NCBI RefSeq assembly: GCF_011682065.1
Contig: NZ_VUYU01000007.1
Span: 186,001 to 250,000, forward strand
DNA: 64,000 nucleotides
DNA from: Massilia rubra
GTDB lineage: Bacteria; Pseudomonadota; Gammaproteobacteria; Burkholderiales; Burkholderiaceae_D
Direction of reading: 5' to 3'
Positions within the stretch are counted from its first letter, which is position 1, and each line of letters opens with the position of its first letter. The notes under the pieces are model-generated. The model saw nothing but the letters and a program-made list of their open reading frames with translations. It had not been told where the DNA came from and did not search any database. Both the position numbers and the translations under genes were made by a program. This document shows positions 27,570 to 36,137 of this stretch, in pieces.

Positions 27570-27600
27570 ATTGTCGACGTTCCCACGGTAGTAAGGTCAA
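27570..27600 (-). promoter_or_regulatory. CueR-type promoter driving copZ and the leftward copper operon
   Basis: On the minus strand, -35 TTGACC (27600-27595) and -10 GACAAT (27575-27570) are separated by 19 bp, the over-long spacer that MerR-family activators correct. The spacer holds the dyad-like TTACTACCGTGGGAACGT, matching the ACCTTCC...GGAAGGT-type CueR operator. The start codon of copZ lies 34 bp beyond the -10. Confidence 0.85.
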
Positions 27601-27625
27601 GCGGTTTTTTCGCTTGACCTTACTA
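27589..27625. repeat. Perfect 15-bp inverted repeat joining two CueR promoters
   Basis: TAGTAAGGTCAAGCG (27589-27603) and CGCTTGACCTTACTA (27611-27625) flank GTTTTTT. The repeat contains both -35 hexamers and the proximal halves of both CueR operators, so the divergent promoters are symmetrical copies. In RNA the repeat could form a hairpin, but both transcripts start outside it. Confidence 0.8.
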
Positions 27626-27644
27626 TAATGGGAAGCTTAATGAT
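27614..27644 (+). promoter_or_regulatory. CueR-type promoter driving copA-cueR
   Basis: -35 TTGACC (27614-27619), a 19-bp spacer containing TTACTATAATGGGAAGCT, and a weak -10 AATGAT (27639-27644). Layout and operator match MerR/CueR-controlled copA promoters. The copA ATG is 31 bp beyond the -10. Confidence 0.85.
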
Positions 27645-27674
27645 GGTGGCATGCGAATGTAACAGGAGCTTGAA

Positions 27675-29882
27675 ATGACTACCACTGCAATGCAAAACAC
27701 GCAGGACGCCGCCGAAACCACGCTCGAGGTAGGCGGCATGACGTGCGCCTCGTGCGCCGGACGGGTCGAAAAAGCCTTGCGCGCGGTCCCCGGCGTGCAG
27801 GGCGCCACCGTCAACTTGGCCACCGAGAAAGTATTGATTACCGGCGCACCGCTCGATCCGGCCCAACTGATCGCGGCGGTCGAGCGCGCCGGCTACTCGG
27901 CCAGCGCGCCTGCCGAGGTGGCCACGCCCGTGGCGCCGCCGCGTGGCTTGTCCGAACCGGCCGAGATCGCCATCGCCGCCGCCCTCACCATTCCCTTGCT
28001 GGCGCCCATGTTGCTGGCGCTTGTGGGCATCGACGCGATGCTGCCCGCCTGGGTCCAATGGCTGCTGGCCACGCCGGTGCAGTTCTGGATCGGCGCGCGC
28101 TTTTACCGTTCCGCCTGGAAAGCGCTGCTGGCCAGAAGCGGCAACATGGACTTGCTGGTCGCGCTCGGCACCTCGGCCGCCTACGGCCTGAGCCTGTACC
28201 AGTGGTTCGGCCAGCAGCATCACGGCGCGCACCTGTATTTCGAAGCATCCGCCGTGGTGATCACCCTGGTGCGCCTGGGAAAATGGCTGGAAACGCGCGC
28301 CAAGCGCCAGACCACCGAAGCGATCCGCGCGCTGCAGTCGCTGCGCCCGGAAACGGCGCGCGTGCGCCGCAACGGCGTGGAGACCGACATTCCAATCACT
28401 AAACTGAAGGTCGGCGACGAGGTCGTGATCCGCCCCGGCGAGCGTATCCCGATGGATGGCGAGGTCATCGACGGCGCCAGCCACGTCGACGAATCGATGC
28501 TGACCGGCGAAAGCCTGCCGGTGAGCAAAACCGTGGGCGCGCGCGTGATCGGCGGGGCGGTCAATGGCGAAGGCTTGCTGCTGGCCCGGGCCAGCGCCAT
28601 CGGCGCCGAAACCGTGCTGGCGCACATCATCCGCGCGGTCGAGGATGCGCAGGCGGGCAAGGCGCCGATCCAGCGCCTGGTGGACAAGGTCAGCGCCGTG
28701 TTCGTGCCGGCGATCGTGCTCATCGCCGTCGTAACTTTCGTCGGCTGGTGGCTGGCCAACGGCGACTGGAGCGCGGCGCTGCTCAACGCGGTGGCGGTGC
28801 TGGTCATCGCCTGCCCGTGCGCGCTGGGGCTGGCGACGCCCACGGCGATCATGGCCGGCACCGGCGTGGCCGCCAGATACGGCATCCTGATCAAGGACGC
28901 CGAAGCGCTCGAACTCTTGCACGGCGTCACCGTGGTGGCGTTCGACAAGACTGGCACCTTAACCGCCGGCAAGCCGCGCCTGACCGCGCATGTTGCCGTG
29001 TCCATGGAGGCACCGGGCGGCGCACACGCCTTGCTGGCGCTGGCGGCCGCCGTGCAGCAGGGCAGCGAGCATCCGCTGGCGCGCGCGGTGGGGGACGCGG
29101 CGGGGGCGGCGGGCATCACGCCGGCCCCGGCTGGCGGCACCCGTGCATTGGCCGGGCTGGGCGTGAGCGCCACGGTGGGTGGCCGCGAGCTGCTGCTGGG
29201 TAACGCCGCACTGATGCGCCAGCATGGCGTCGACCTCGCCGCGCTGGCCGCGCAAGGGCAGGCGCGCGAGCAGGCCGGCGAGACGGTCTCGTGGCTGGCC
29301 GAGGGCGGGCGCCTGCTCGGCATGCTCGCTTTTGGAGACGCACTCAAGCCGGAGAGCCGGCAAGCGATTGAGCGGCTGCACGCGGCCGGCATCCGCACCG
29401 TGATGCTGAGCGGCGACAACCCCGGCAGCGCGCGCCACATCGCGGACCAGCTCGGCATCGACGAGGTGCACGCGCAGATGCTTCCCGAGGGCAAGGCGGC
29501 GATCATCGCGGCATTACGCGCCAGCGGCGAGCGGGTGGCGATGGTGGGCGACGGCATCAACGATGCGCCGGCCCTGGCGGCGGCCGATATCGGCGTGGCC
29601 ATGGGCAGCGGCACCGACGTGGCGATGCACACGGCCGGCGTGACCTTGATGCGGGGCGACCCGCGCCTGCTGGTCGACGCCATCGACATCTCGCGCCGCA
29701 CCTACGGCAAGATTCGCCAGAACCTGTTCTGGGCGTTCGTGTTCAACGTGATCGGGGTGCCACTGGCCGCGTTCGGCTTGCTCAACCCGATGATTGCGGG
29801 GGCGGCGATGGCATTTTCCAGCGTATCGGTGGTCAGCAATGCGCTGCTGCTCAAGCGCTGGGTAGCGGGAGGAACGGCATGA
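27675..29882 (+). CDS. copA: Cu(I)-exporting P1B-type ATPase CopA
   Basis: Pumps Cu(I) from cytoplasm to periplasm. The 735-residue protein has one N-terminal HMA domain ([16 protein letters not shown]) and an inner-membrane core with the ion-selective CPC at residues 380-382 in [13 protein letters not shown]. Also present are the phosphorylated Asp424 in DKTGTLT, the HP motif SEHPLA, and the hinge [12 protein letters not shown] followed by [12 protein letters not shown]. Many P1B ATPases have two HMA domains; this one has a single domain and a compact length. AGGAG lies upstream of the ATG. The stop overlaps the cueR start (ATGA). Confidence 0.95.
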   Translation: MTTTAMQNTQDAAETTLEVGGMTCASCAGRVEKALRAVPGVQGATVNLATEKVLITGAPLDPAQLIAAVERAGYSASAPAEVATPVAPPRGLSEPAEIAIAAALTIPLLAPMLLALVGIDAMLPAWVQWLLATPVQFWIGARFYRSAWKALLARSGNMDLLVALGTSAAYGLSLYQWFGQQHHGAHLYFEASAVVITLVRLGKWLETRAKRQTTEAIRALQSLRPETARVRRNGVETDIPITKLKVGDEVVIRPGERIPMDGEVIDGASHVDESMLTGESLPVSKTVGARVIGGAVNGEGLLLARASAIGAETVLAHIIRAVEDAQAGKAPIQRLVDKVSAVFVPAIVLIAVVTFVGWWLANGDWSAALLNAVAVLVIACPCALGLATPTAIMAGTGVAARYGILIKDAEALELLHGVTVVAFDKTGTLTAGKPRLTAHVAVSMEAPGGAHALLALAAAVQQGSEHPLARAVGDAAGAAGITPAPAGGTRALAGLGVSATVGGRELLLGNAALMRQHGVDLAALAAQGQAREQAGETVSWLAEGGRLLGMLAFGDALKPESRQAIERLHAAGIRTVMLSGDNPGSARHIADQLGIDEVHAQMLPEGKAAIIAALRASGERVAMVGDGINDAPALAAADIGVAMGSGTDVAMHTAGVTLMRGDPRLLVDAIDISRRTYGKIRQNLFWAFVFNVIGVPLAAFGLLNPMIAGAAMAFSSVSVVSNALLLKRWVAGGTA

Positions 29883-30277
29883 CGACGATGAATATCGGCG
29901 ACACGGCCAAGGCCTCGGGCGTGTCGGCCAAGATGATCCGGCACTACGAATCGATCGGGCTGATCGGCGAGGCGCAGCGCACCGATGCCGGCTATCGCGT
30001 GTATGGCCCGCGCGATGTGCAAGTGCTGCAGTTCATCCACCGCAGCCGCGCGCTGGGCTTTTCGCTGGAGCAGATCAAGACCTTGTTGGCCCTGTGGCAA
30101 GACAAGCAGCGGGCCAGCAAGGATGTGCGCGCGATGGCCAGGCAGCATATCGCCGAGCTCGACCGCAAAATCGGCGAGATGGAAGCCATGAAGCGCACCC
30201 TGGAAAAGCTGGCCGGCGCCTGCCATGGCGACGAGCGGCCGGACTGCCCTATCCTCGACGACTTGTCGCTCGGCTGA
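29879..30277 (+). CDS. cueR: Copper-responsive MerR-family activator CueR
   Basis: A 132-residue MerR-family protein with the winged-helix N-terminus [20 protein letters not shown], then IGLI and [21 protein letters not shown] long dimerisation helix follows, and the C-terminal metal loop [14 protein letters not shown] carries the two Cys that bind Cu(I) in CueR. GGAGGAACGGC precedes ATG 29879, which overlaps the copA stop. It activates both flanking copper promoters at 27.6 kb, and so its own gene through copA. Confidence 0.93.
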   Translation: MTTMNIGDTAKASGVSAKMIRHYESIGLIGEAQRTDAGYRVYGPRDVQVLQFIHRSRALGFSLEQIKTLLALWQDKQRASKDVRAMARQHIAELDRKIGEMEAMKRTLEKLAGACHGDERPDCPILDDLSLG

Positions 30278-30288
30278 GGCGTTTGACA

Positions 30289-30305
30289 GGCGCCGTCCGG
30301 GCGCC
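30289..30305. other. Short hairpin between convergent cueR and GSCFA genes
   Basis: GGCGCC-GTCCG-GGCGCC forms a 6-bp stem in the 38-bp space between convergent stops. It may be a weak bidirectional terminator; there is no strong T-tract on either side. Confidence 0.3.
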
Positions 30306-30315
30306 GGCTTGGTAT

Positions 30316-31386
30316 TCATAGAAGATCTTCGTCGCACATGACGTTCACGATGGCATGCGCTTGTGCGTCGAAGGTGGCCTGTTCGCGCCCGCTGCCGGGC
30401 GCCGCCGGCGGCGCGTGACCGCCCGTGCCACCTTCGGTGGCGTGCGCAAGGAAGGTCCGCATCACATGTTCGACGCCGGCCTCGGTCACCGAGCGCAGAT
30501 CGGGTCCGAAATAGCTCCCCTTCGAGAAAGGCGAGGTGACGATTTCGTACGAGGGGAAGTAAGCAATATGGCTGAATTCACGTTCGAGCTGGTCGGCGGC
30601 GACGCGCAATATCGACTTGGACGCCACGGTCGACACCAGGACATGGCGTGGTTCCATTGTCGCCATCAAGGGCACCGGGGACACGGTAAAAATGATTTTC
30701 GCGCCCGGGTTGACCTGGCCCAGCTTGTCTTGAAACTCCCGCAACTCCGCGATGACCTCATTGACGGATGAGTTATGGAAGACATGTTTGTCAGGCGAGA
30801 ACTCGCCACCGGCAACGCCGGGACACACCGGGAAGACGCTGCCATCGATGGCCGAGCGCCAGTGTTCGGTCAGGCCGAGCGTGAAGATGAACACGTCGAG
30901 GTGCTCGAACATCGTCCGTACCGCGCGCAGATGCTGGACCCTGTCCCTCAGCAGCTCTTCTTTGCTGGAAAAACCGCCCGGCTCGATCGATGGCCGGTAC
31001 GGGTCGATCGGCCTGCCGCTCGCGTTGAGCCAGCAGTCTTCGGTCGGCGAGAAGCTGCCGTACGCCCTGTCGAATAATTGCAGTAACTGGCGCGCGGTGT
31101 AGACGTTGCCGTAACGCGCGGAGAAAATGCCGTAATGATGCGCTTTCTTGATGTCCGGCGACCCGATCGCATGTCCGGGTTCCGTTACAAAAAAATTGAA
31201 CCCGTCGCGGCCAAGATGGCGCGCGATATGCTGGGCAAAACAGCTGCCGGCGGTCGCGACCTTGTCGTGCCTGGATAATTTGAATTTGAAATCACCGACC
31301 AGCTCTATCTGGTTGGGCGCCATGCCGTCGAATGCCTTGCGCCAGTGCGACGTTGCCGGGATATCCTGATAGGGGTGCTGGGGCAT
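30316..31386 (-). CDS. GSCFA-domain protein
   Basis: A 356-residue protein with the diagnostic GSCFAQHIA motif near residue 47 in KVATAGSCFAQHIARHLG. Later come SGNH-like blocks such as FIFTLGLTEHW, IIFTVSPVPLMAT and YFPSYEIVTSPF, typical of GSCFA proteins, which are related to GDSL/SGNH hydrolases and are often found with polysaccharide or glycan biosynthesis genes. No signal peptide is seen, so it is probably cytoplasmic. It lies 10 bp after the upstream SGNH-like gene, forming a two-gene unit. The substrate is unknown. Confidence 0.85.
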   Translation of the reverse strand: MPQHPYQDIPATSHWRKAFDGMAPNQIELVGDFKFKLSRHDKVATAGSCFAQHIARHLGRDGFNFFVTEPGHAIGSPDIKKAHHYGIFSARYGNVYTARQLLQLFDRAYGSFSPTEDCWLNASGRPIDPYRPSIEPGGFSSKEELLRDRVQHLRAVRTMFEHLDVFIFTLGLTEHWRSAIDGSVFPVCPGVAGGEFSPDKHVFHNSSVNEVIAELREFQDKLGQVNPGAKIIFTVSPVPLMATMEPRHVLVSTVASKSILRVAADQLEREFSHIAYFPSYEIVTSPFSKGSYFGPDLRSVTEAGVEHVMRTFLAHATEGGTGGHAPPAAPGSGREQATFDAQAHAIVNVMCDEDLL

Positions 31387-31396
31387 GGTCGTGCCT

Positions 31397-32140
31397 TCAG
31401 TTGTTTTGGACGAGGGCGGTGATCTGGTCGAGTATCAGGGCGCCATAGCCGTCGTTACCGTGCAATGGATCGATGTAATACGCGCGGCGCAAAAATCCGC
31501 TGTCATCGATGGAATCGCCTGGACAGGGAATGAAGCCGATCCCGATGCGTTCGCATTCCTGGCGAACAATCCGGCTGTGCAAACGCCACAATTTGTATCG
31601 AAAAAATGGTGCGGCAATGTTCATCGTCGCATACTGTTTGGTAAGAAAAACCGGCGGCAGGTTTTGCTTGCAGAAATCGTTATCGAACACTGGCGGAGGA
31701 CTCTCCAGATGATATATCGGAACCGGCATGGCGCGGCGCAAGGCGTTCAGGAATTCCAGGTCGCGGACGACCAATCCAAGCAATACCTTGGCGACATAAT
31801 CGTAAGGCACGAGCTCGGCGCCGGGGTCGAAAGGAAGATCGGTTTGCTCGGGTAAAACGATATCGTACGGAACGCGATGTTGAAACAGTCCCATGAAATT
31901 ATGGGCATTCCCCCCGACCATCGAGAAGATCGCCGTGTTCCCGCCATCTGCCTTTGCAAGCCGCTCGCGCAAGGTCGGGTTGATGTATGTTGCCGCGCCG
32001 TCCGTGTGCAGGAACTGCTTGTCCGGCACTGCTTTCAACATATGAATAATATCGAATTCCGCCTGGAACGCACGCCGTGTGTTTTTCAGCGCGCCCCGCA
32101 GCGCATTGGTGTGACTTAACCCGATGATTTGTGCTCGCAT
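31397..32140 (-). CDS. Unknown protein, SGNH-hydrolase-like, partner of the GSCFA gene
   Basis: A 247-residue protein from ATG 32140 (RAQIIGLSHTNALRG at the N-terminus). I do not recognise a named family. The start I-x-G-x-S-H resembles a modified first SGNH block, and the end DPLHGNDGYGALILDQI has the D-x-x-H spacing of the last SGNH block, so a GDSL-like fold is plausible. There is no signal peptide or membrane segment. Base composition is clearly less GC-rich than the flanks. It is coupled to the GSCFA gene, which suggests a shared esterase or acyl-transfer role. An upstream in-frame extension to 32227 has no good start signal. Confidence 0.65.
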   Translation of the reverse strand: MRAQIIGLSHTNALRGALKNTRRAFQAEFDIIHMLKAVPDKQFLHTDGAATYINPTLRERLAKADGGNTAIFSMVGGNAHNFMGLFQHRVPYDIVLPEQTDLPFDPGAELVPYDYVAKVLLGLVVRDLEFLNALRRAMPVPIYHLESPPPVFDNDFCKQNLPPVFLTKQYATMNIAAPFFRYKLWRLHSRIVRQECERIGIGFIPCPGDSIDDSGFLRRAYYIDPLHGNDGYGALILDQITALVQNN

Positions 32141-32255
32141 TTTGTTCGCTCGTCGAAAAATGATCGGTTCAATGCGCCTCTCATGGGCGTCGGTTCGTGC
32201 CTTTCTCGCAAGTGCACCGGTCAGCATCGCCGGATATCCCGGTCACTGAAGCGGA

Positions 32256-34103
32256 TTACTTGACTCTTTTTTTGGCGGCCGGCTTGAGCACCCTTGCCAC
32301 AGCCTCGCTGAACTGGTCCGGTTCGCCTGCGGCGGCGCGCTTTTTCAGCGCATCCGTGGTGCGCTTGCGGTCCTTGCTCAAGTGCAGCAGCATGCGCAGG
32401 CTGGCGTCGGCCTCGGCCGGCTGGTCGGCCAGCGCGGCCGCTTCGGCCATGTTTCTCCAGCCTTCCACGTGGTCGGGCGCAGCCTCAAGCAGTTTGGCGA
32501 GCACCATGCGTGCACGCTCATGGTCGCCAGCGCCGATGAGAGCGGCGCCGAGCGCGCTGCGGGCAGCGAGGTTGGCGCCGTCGGCATCGACCGCAATGCC
32601 GAGTGCGACGATCGCGGCCTTATAGTTCTTGTCGAGCAATTCTTTGGCGCCTTGCTGCAAGAGTCCTGCCGATGCTTTCCTGGCGGTCTCCGACACCGGC
32701 TCCTGCGGCCTGGCTTGTTCCGTCAGGGTACGCACCGTGGCCCAGTCGCGCGCATTGACGGCGACCAGCATGGGGGAGAGCGGCTGGACTGGCTTGACAG
32801 GCATGTTGACGTACACGCCGGCGGGGGCGACGGCCGCTGCGTCCGCCGCCGGCGCCGTCACAGCCGCCGCGGCCGCTACAGCCTTTGGCGGCGCTTGCGG
32901 GTCGTTGACTAGCTTGTAAAGCAACACGCCAACGATGACCGCCGACACCAACGACATGGCCAGCGACACCAGGTCCGGCCCGCTGCCTGCGGACGCCAGT
33001 TCCGGCGCCGGCGTGGGCGCCGGCTGGGCGTAGTGCCGCGCGCGCTTGGCCAGGGCCGCCTGGCGCGACTGGCGCGAACGCTTGGCGCGCCGCTTATCGC
33101 GCCAGATGGACAGACCCCACAGCACGCCGACCGCCGCTACCCGTTCGGCCTGCATTTCATAAAAGAAGCTGGTGGACGCCATGCCTGATAACATCAGCGC
33201 CCCCGTGGCAAGCAGTGGCGCGATCATGCCGCGAAGCGCGTGCTTGCCTTTGTCCAGATTGGCTGGCAGCGCGTCCGTCACCAGATTGGCGTCGAAGGTG
33301 CCGTCGACCCAGGCATTGTATTGTTTGCCGCCATACGCGATCACGACATGGCCTACGGGAACATACACTGCCGATGCCTCCCAGCTGGTGCTGGCGTTCC
33401 AGTGCCAGTCGCGTTGCTGCTCGCCTTGTGCGTGGCCCTTGACGCATGTTTCGACCACACTGGCGACGCGCGCCTCGGCGTGCATCGAATAGGCGATGTG
33501 TTGGGGCAGGGCGTAGGGCTGGGTTTCGACGCCACTGGCAAAGGCGGCGTCGAAAGGCCTTGCCAATATCATGTTTTGCAAGCGGTCAAGCAAGGGCAAG
33601 GCGGCCGGCGCCAGGCCGCTGCCGGCGTAGGCAAGCATGAGAAACTTGTTGGCGTCCTGGCCGTTGACCGGGCGCCAGTCGACGACGGTGCGTGACTTCG
33701 TAACCGGCACCCGCCGCGATTGGCCATCCACGTGGCGCAGCACATGGTCGGTATACATTTCGGTCCGGTTGTAGCCGAACGAGGCTGTCCACGAGGCACT
33801 GTACGAGACGGTGAAGGCAAAGCAGGGCATGTAAAAACAATTTACGGTCAGCACGGCGCGCTCGACCATGTCATCCGGCACAAGATCGTTCGCCGCCAGG
33901 TGCCGCAGCACCCCGAACGCGAGCGCGTTTTCTTCGACCGACAGCGGAATGATCCGCTGGGCCGCCGTGCCGGCTGTTGGCGCGGCATGCGCAATCGGCG
34001 TGACCGCGTCGCAGTAATCGCATTGCAAGGCTTGCAAGCCGGCCGCGTAACTCAGGCGTGCGCCGCATCCCTGGCAGATTAATGTGTCCAGCTGTGCCGC
34101 CAT
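32256..34103 (-). CDS. Zinc-ribbon membrane protein with C-terminal helical repeats, function unknown
   Basis: A 615-residue protein. The N-terminus has a four-Cys zinc ribbon (CQGCGARLSYA then LQCDYCDAVTP). A ~230-residue central region follows, with FAFTVSYSASWTASFGYNR and a repeated concern with aromatic/Thr residues. There are two or three hydrophobic segments (about 300-330, and SLAMSLVSAVIVGVLLYKLV near 380) separated by a basic strip (RRAKRSRQSRQAALAKRARH). The last ~170 residues form TPR-like helices (NYKAAIVALGIAVDADGANL, RMVLAKLLEAAPDHVEGWRN). The order suggests a membrane-anchored sensor or assembly protein. No family name is claimed. Confidence 0.75.
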   Translation of the reverse strand: MAAQLDTLICQGCGARLSYAAGLQALQCDYCDAVTPIAHAAPTAGTAAQRIIPLSVEENALAFGVLRHLAANDLVPDDMVERAVLTVNCFYMPCFAFTVSYSASWTASFGYNRTEMYTDHVLRHVDGQSRRVPVTKSRTVVDWRPVNGQDANKFLMLAYAGSGLAPAALPLLDRLQNMILARPFDAAFASGVETQPYALPQHIAYSMHAEARVASVVETCVKGHAQGEQQRDWHWNASTSWEASAVYVPVGHVVIAYGGKQYNAWVDGTFDANLVTDALPANLDKGKHALRGMIAPLLATGALMLSGMASTSFFYEMQAERVAAVGVLWGLSIWRDKRRAKRSRQSRQAALAKRARHYAQPAPTPAPELASAGSGPDLVSLAMSLVSAVIVGVLLYKLVNDPQAPPKAVAAAAAVTAPAADAAAVAPAGVYVNMPVKPVQPLSPMLVAVNARDWATVRTLTEQARPQEPVSETARKASAGLLQQGAKELLDKNYKAAIVALGIAVDADGANLAARSALGAALIGAGDHERARMVLAKLLEAAPDHVEGWRNMAEAAALADQPAEADASLRMLLHLSKDRKRTTDALKKRAAAGEPDQFSEAVARVLKPAAKKRVK

Positions 34104-34137
34104 CGCATCCTCAAAATATATAGTTCACTACTCCTGC

Positions 34138-34233
34138 GGTGTCAGGTCTGACATTCGGACACGGACTGTACCGTGGAGGTCCGATTGAGTTCCATAACAG
34201 ATGAGCTCGTGTCCGATTGTCAGACCTGACACC
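34138..34233. repeat. 26-bp inverted-repeat element (one mismatch)
   Basis: The left arm 34138-34163 begins GGTGTCAGGTCTGACA and the right arm 34208-34233 is its reverse complement with one mismatch. The spacer is 44 bp. Each arm is itself partly palindromic (TGTCAGGTCTGACA). This looks like a REP- or MITE-type dispersed element in the gap between two minus-strand genes. Confidence 0.75.
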
Positions 34234-34249
34234 GGTTTTGACACCGGTG

Positions 34250-34639
34250 TTACTGGCCGGCCGCTTTCAGCAGCGGATTACTCGACGTGCCGCCTTGACC
34301 GCCTGTTTTGTAATGCGTGACGACCACGCCTTTTTTGTTGAATTCGAAAGCGGTGGTCTCGCTGATGTTTTTGCCGATAATTGCTTGCCCGATCTGGGTG
34401 AAATCGTAATACCAGACGGTATTGCCGCCGGCTTCCGTTTTCCGGTTTGGCTGGCCGACGACGGCGATCACATCGGCTTGGGTGCTTTTCTTGTCAATGA
34501 CGCTTGCCATTTGTGCCGCCGAAATTTGCGTGCCCGTCTTCATCGCGCCAAAGTCGGACAAGCCTTTTACCGAACCGCATGCGGTCACGCTGGCCAGGCA
34601 GATCACAGTCAGGCAAATACGGATTTTATTCTTCAACAT
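34250..34639 (-). CDS. Small lipoprotein with BamE/SmpA-like domain
   Basis: A 129-residue lipoprotein with lipobox SVTACG (Cys near residue 21). The mature domain contains KKSTQADVIAVVGQPNRKTE and GNTVWYYDFTQIG, the pattern of the BamE/SmpA/OmlA fold (helix, then G-x-P, then W-Y-Y). It is longer and more divergent than true BamE, so a paralogue or stand-alone envelope lipoprotein is likelier than the essential assembly factor. GGAG sits 5 bp before ATG 34639; an in-frame GTG at 34645 is less likely. Confidence 0.82.
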   Translation of the reverse strand: MLKNKIRICLTVICLASVTACGSVKGLSDFGAMKTGTQISAAQMASVIDKKSTQADVIAVVGQPNRKTEAGGNTVWYYDFTQIGQAIIGKNISETTAFEFNKKGVVVTHYKTGGQGGTSSNPLLKAAGQ

Positions 34640-34802
34640 AAACACTCCAGGGTTAACAACTCACTTGAAATCAGGTATGCCGGCGCAAAATTCCGGCACT
34701 TACACATGGGATTATACGGAACAGCCACCCAGCTTATCTGATTGTCAATGTGAATGGATAAATAAGCTCCTGGGCCACGCTCATTCGCCTGTTTCCCCCG
34801 CT

Positions 34803-35267
34803 TCATTCAACAAGTGCTTTCTCCATCCGCCATGCATCCATCCCATCTTCGTAATACGCTTCGTATTCCCCGAATACCCGATATCCGCTCGTTGTAAACA
34901 GCCCGATCGACGCCACGTTATCCTTGCGCACTTCCAGATACACCGCCGTACACCCGCGCGCCCGCGCCGCCTGTTCCGCCGCGCGCACCAGTCCCGCCGC
35001 CACCCCGCGGCCCTTCCAGGCCGCCGCCGTCGCAATGGTGTACACCCGCGCCCGCGCCGTCTTCGCGCGAAACAGCAAGGTCAGGTAGCCGCGCGTTTCT
35101 CCCGCCAAGGTATCGATCAGCGTGAGCGATTTTCCCCGCGACAGAAGATGCCGAAAACTGCGCCGGCTCACCCGGTCGCCGCTGAAGCTGGCTTCTTCGA
35201 TCGCCGCCAGTGTCTCCACATCGTCCATCGACGCGCTGCGCATCGTCGCCGTCTCATGCATTTCCAT
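34803..35267 (-). CDS. GNAT-family acetyltransferase (RimI-like)
   Basis: A 154-residue GCN5-related acetyltransferase. Motif A reads YTIATAAAWKGRGVAAGLVR, with G-R-G-V-A as the CoA loop; motif B is YLEVRKDNVASIGLFTTSGY, followed by R-V-F-G-E-Y-E. The E-V-R-x-x-N-x-x-S-I-x-L-F sequence is typical of the RimI group, which acetylates protein N-termini. The start at ATG 35267 is decided by GGAGAGTAGCG just upstream. It is divergent from the porin gene, whose regulatory repeat array lies just beyond the 5' end. Confidence 0.88.
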   Translation of the reverse strand: MEMHETATMRSASMDDVETLAAIEEASFSGDRVSRRSFRHLLSRGKSLTLIDTLAGETRGYLTLLFRAKTARARVYTIATAAAWKGRGVAAGLVRAAEQAARARGCTAVYLEVRKDNVASIGLFTTSGYRVFGEYEAYYEDGMDAWRMEKALVE

Positions 35268-35298
35268 CGCTACTCTCCGCTTCATCAACGGCTGCATT

Positions 35299-35347
35299 TT
35301 TACATTTCCTTTACGACAGCGTGCCAACTCTTTAGAAATTCTTTACG
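35299..35347 (+). promoter_or_regulatory. Four-copy TTTA-box array upstream of the porin (candidate KdpE site)
   Basis: TTTACA at 35299, TTTACG at 35310, TTTAGA at 35331 and TTTACG at 35342: starts spaced 11, 21 and 11 bp. The region before the kdp operon has the same hexamer class at the same spacings (see 36138-36186). In both the third copy is preceded by CAACTC, and 13 bases after the start of the fourth copy comes CGATAC. Tandem direct repeats on one DNA face are how OmpR-family regulators such as KdpE bind. Confidence 0.65.
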
Positions 35348-35406
35348 GCCACGTCGATACCATTTGCTGTGTCTCCACTCCTCACCACAGCCAAGAAAGA
35401 AGCACC

Positions 35407-36129
35407 ATGAAGATCGCCATGTTCGCAGCCGCCCTGTTGTCGTTCTCCGCACAGGCCGCGACCGATGTCAGTGTCAACGCCGCCGCCACCAGCGACTACC
35501 GCTATCGCGGCATCTCGCAAACCCGCCTCCAGCCGGCCTTGCAGGGCGGCGCCGACCTGCTGCACAAGCCATCCGGCTGGTACGCCGGCGTATGGGCCTC
35601 GACCATCAAGTGGACCAATGATGCCGGCGGCGACGGCAAGGTCGAAATCGACGTCTACAGCGGCAAACGCGGCGATCTGGCCGGCGGCATCGGCTACGAC
35701 GCCGGCGTGCTTGCCTACGCCTACCCATCGAACAAACTCGGCCATGTGGCGGGCTTTGCCAACGCCAACACCACCGAGGTCTACGGCCAGCTCTCGTACG
35801 GCGTCGCCCTGATCAAGTATTCGCACGCGCTGACCAACCTGTTCGGCTATGTCGGCAGCAAGCACAGTGGTTACCTCGATCTGGCCGCCAATCCGGATCT
35901 CGGCAACGGCGTCGTGCTCAATCTGCACGCCGGACGCCAGCGCGTGGCCCACAACAGCGCCGCCAGCTATACCGACTACAAAATCGGCGTGACGCGCGAC
36001 TTTGGCGTGGCCAGCGTGGCCTTGGCCGTCATCGGCACCAACGCAAGCAAGGCCGCCTACGCCTCGCCCGCCAACGGCAAGTTCCTCGGCAAAACGGCGC
36101 TGCAACTGACCGTAAGCAAGACCTTTTAA
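35407..36129 (+). CDS. TorF-family putative outer-membrane porin
   Basis: A 240-residue protein with an 18-residue signal peptide (…SFSAQA-AT) and a beta-barrel pattern of alternating hydrophobic residues ending in LQLTVSKTF, with the C-terminal Phe required for outer-membrane assembly. The opening DVSVNAAATSDYRYRGISQT is the hallmark of the TIGR02001/TorF family (Gcw_chp). The substrate is not known. It sits directly upstream of the kdp operon in the same direction, with 107 bp between, and carries the same repeat array in its promoter, suggesting expression under potassium limitation. Confidence 0.88.
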   Translation: MKIAMFAAALLSFSAQAATDVSVNAAATSDYRYRGISQTRLQPALQGGADLLHKPSGWYAGVWASTIKWTNDAGGDGKVEIDVYSGKRGDLAGGIGYDAGVLAYAYPSNKLGHVAGFANANTTEVYGQLSYGVALIKYSHALTNLFGYVGSKHSGYLDLAANPDLGNGVVLNLHAGRQRVAHNSAASYTDYKIGVTRDFGVASVALAVIGTNASKAAYASPANGKFLGKTALQLTVSKTF

Positions 36130-36137
36130 TGGCGGCG

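Noticed and set aside
34229-34250. ACACCGGT...ACCGGTGT hairpin as terminator of the BamE-like gene
   Set aside because: The 8-bp stem is real but no T-tract follows on the minus strand, and it overlaps the inverted-repeat element; function cannot be supported.
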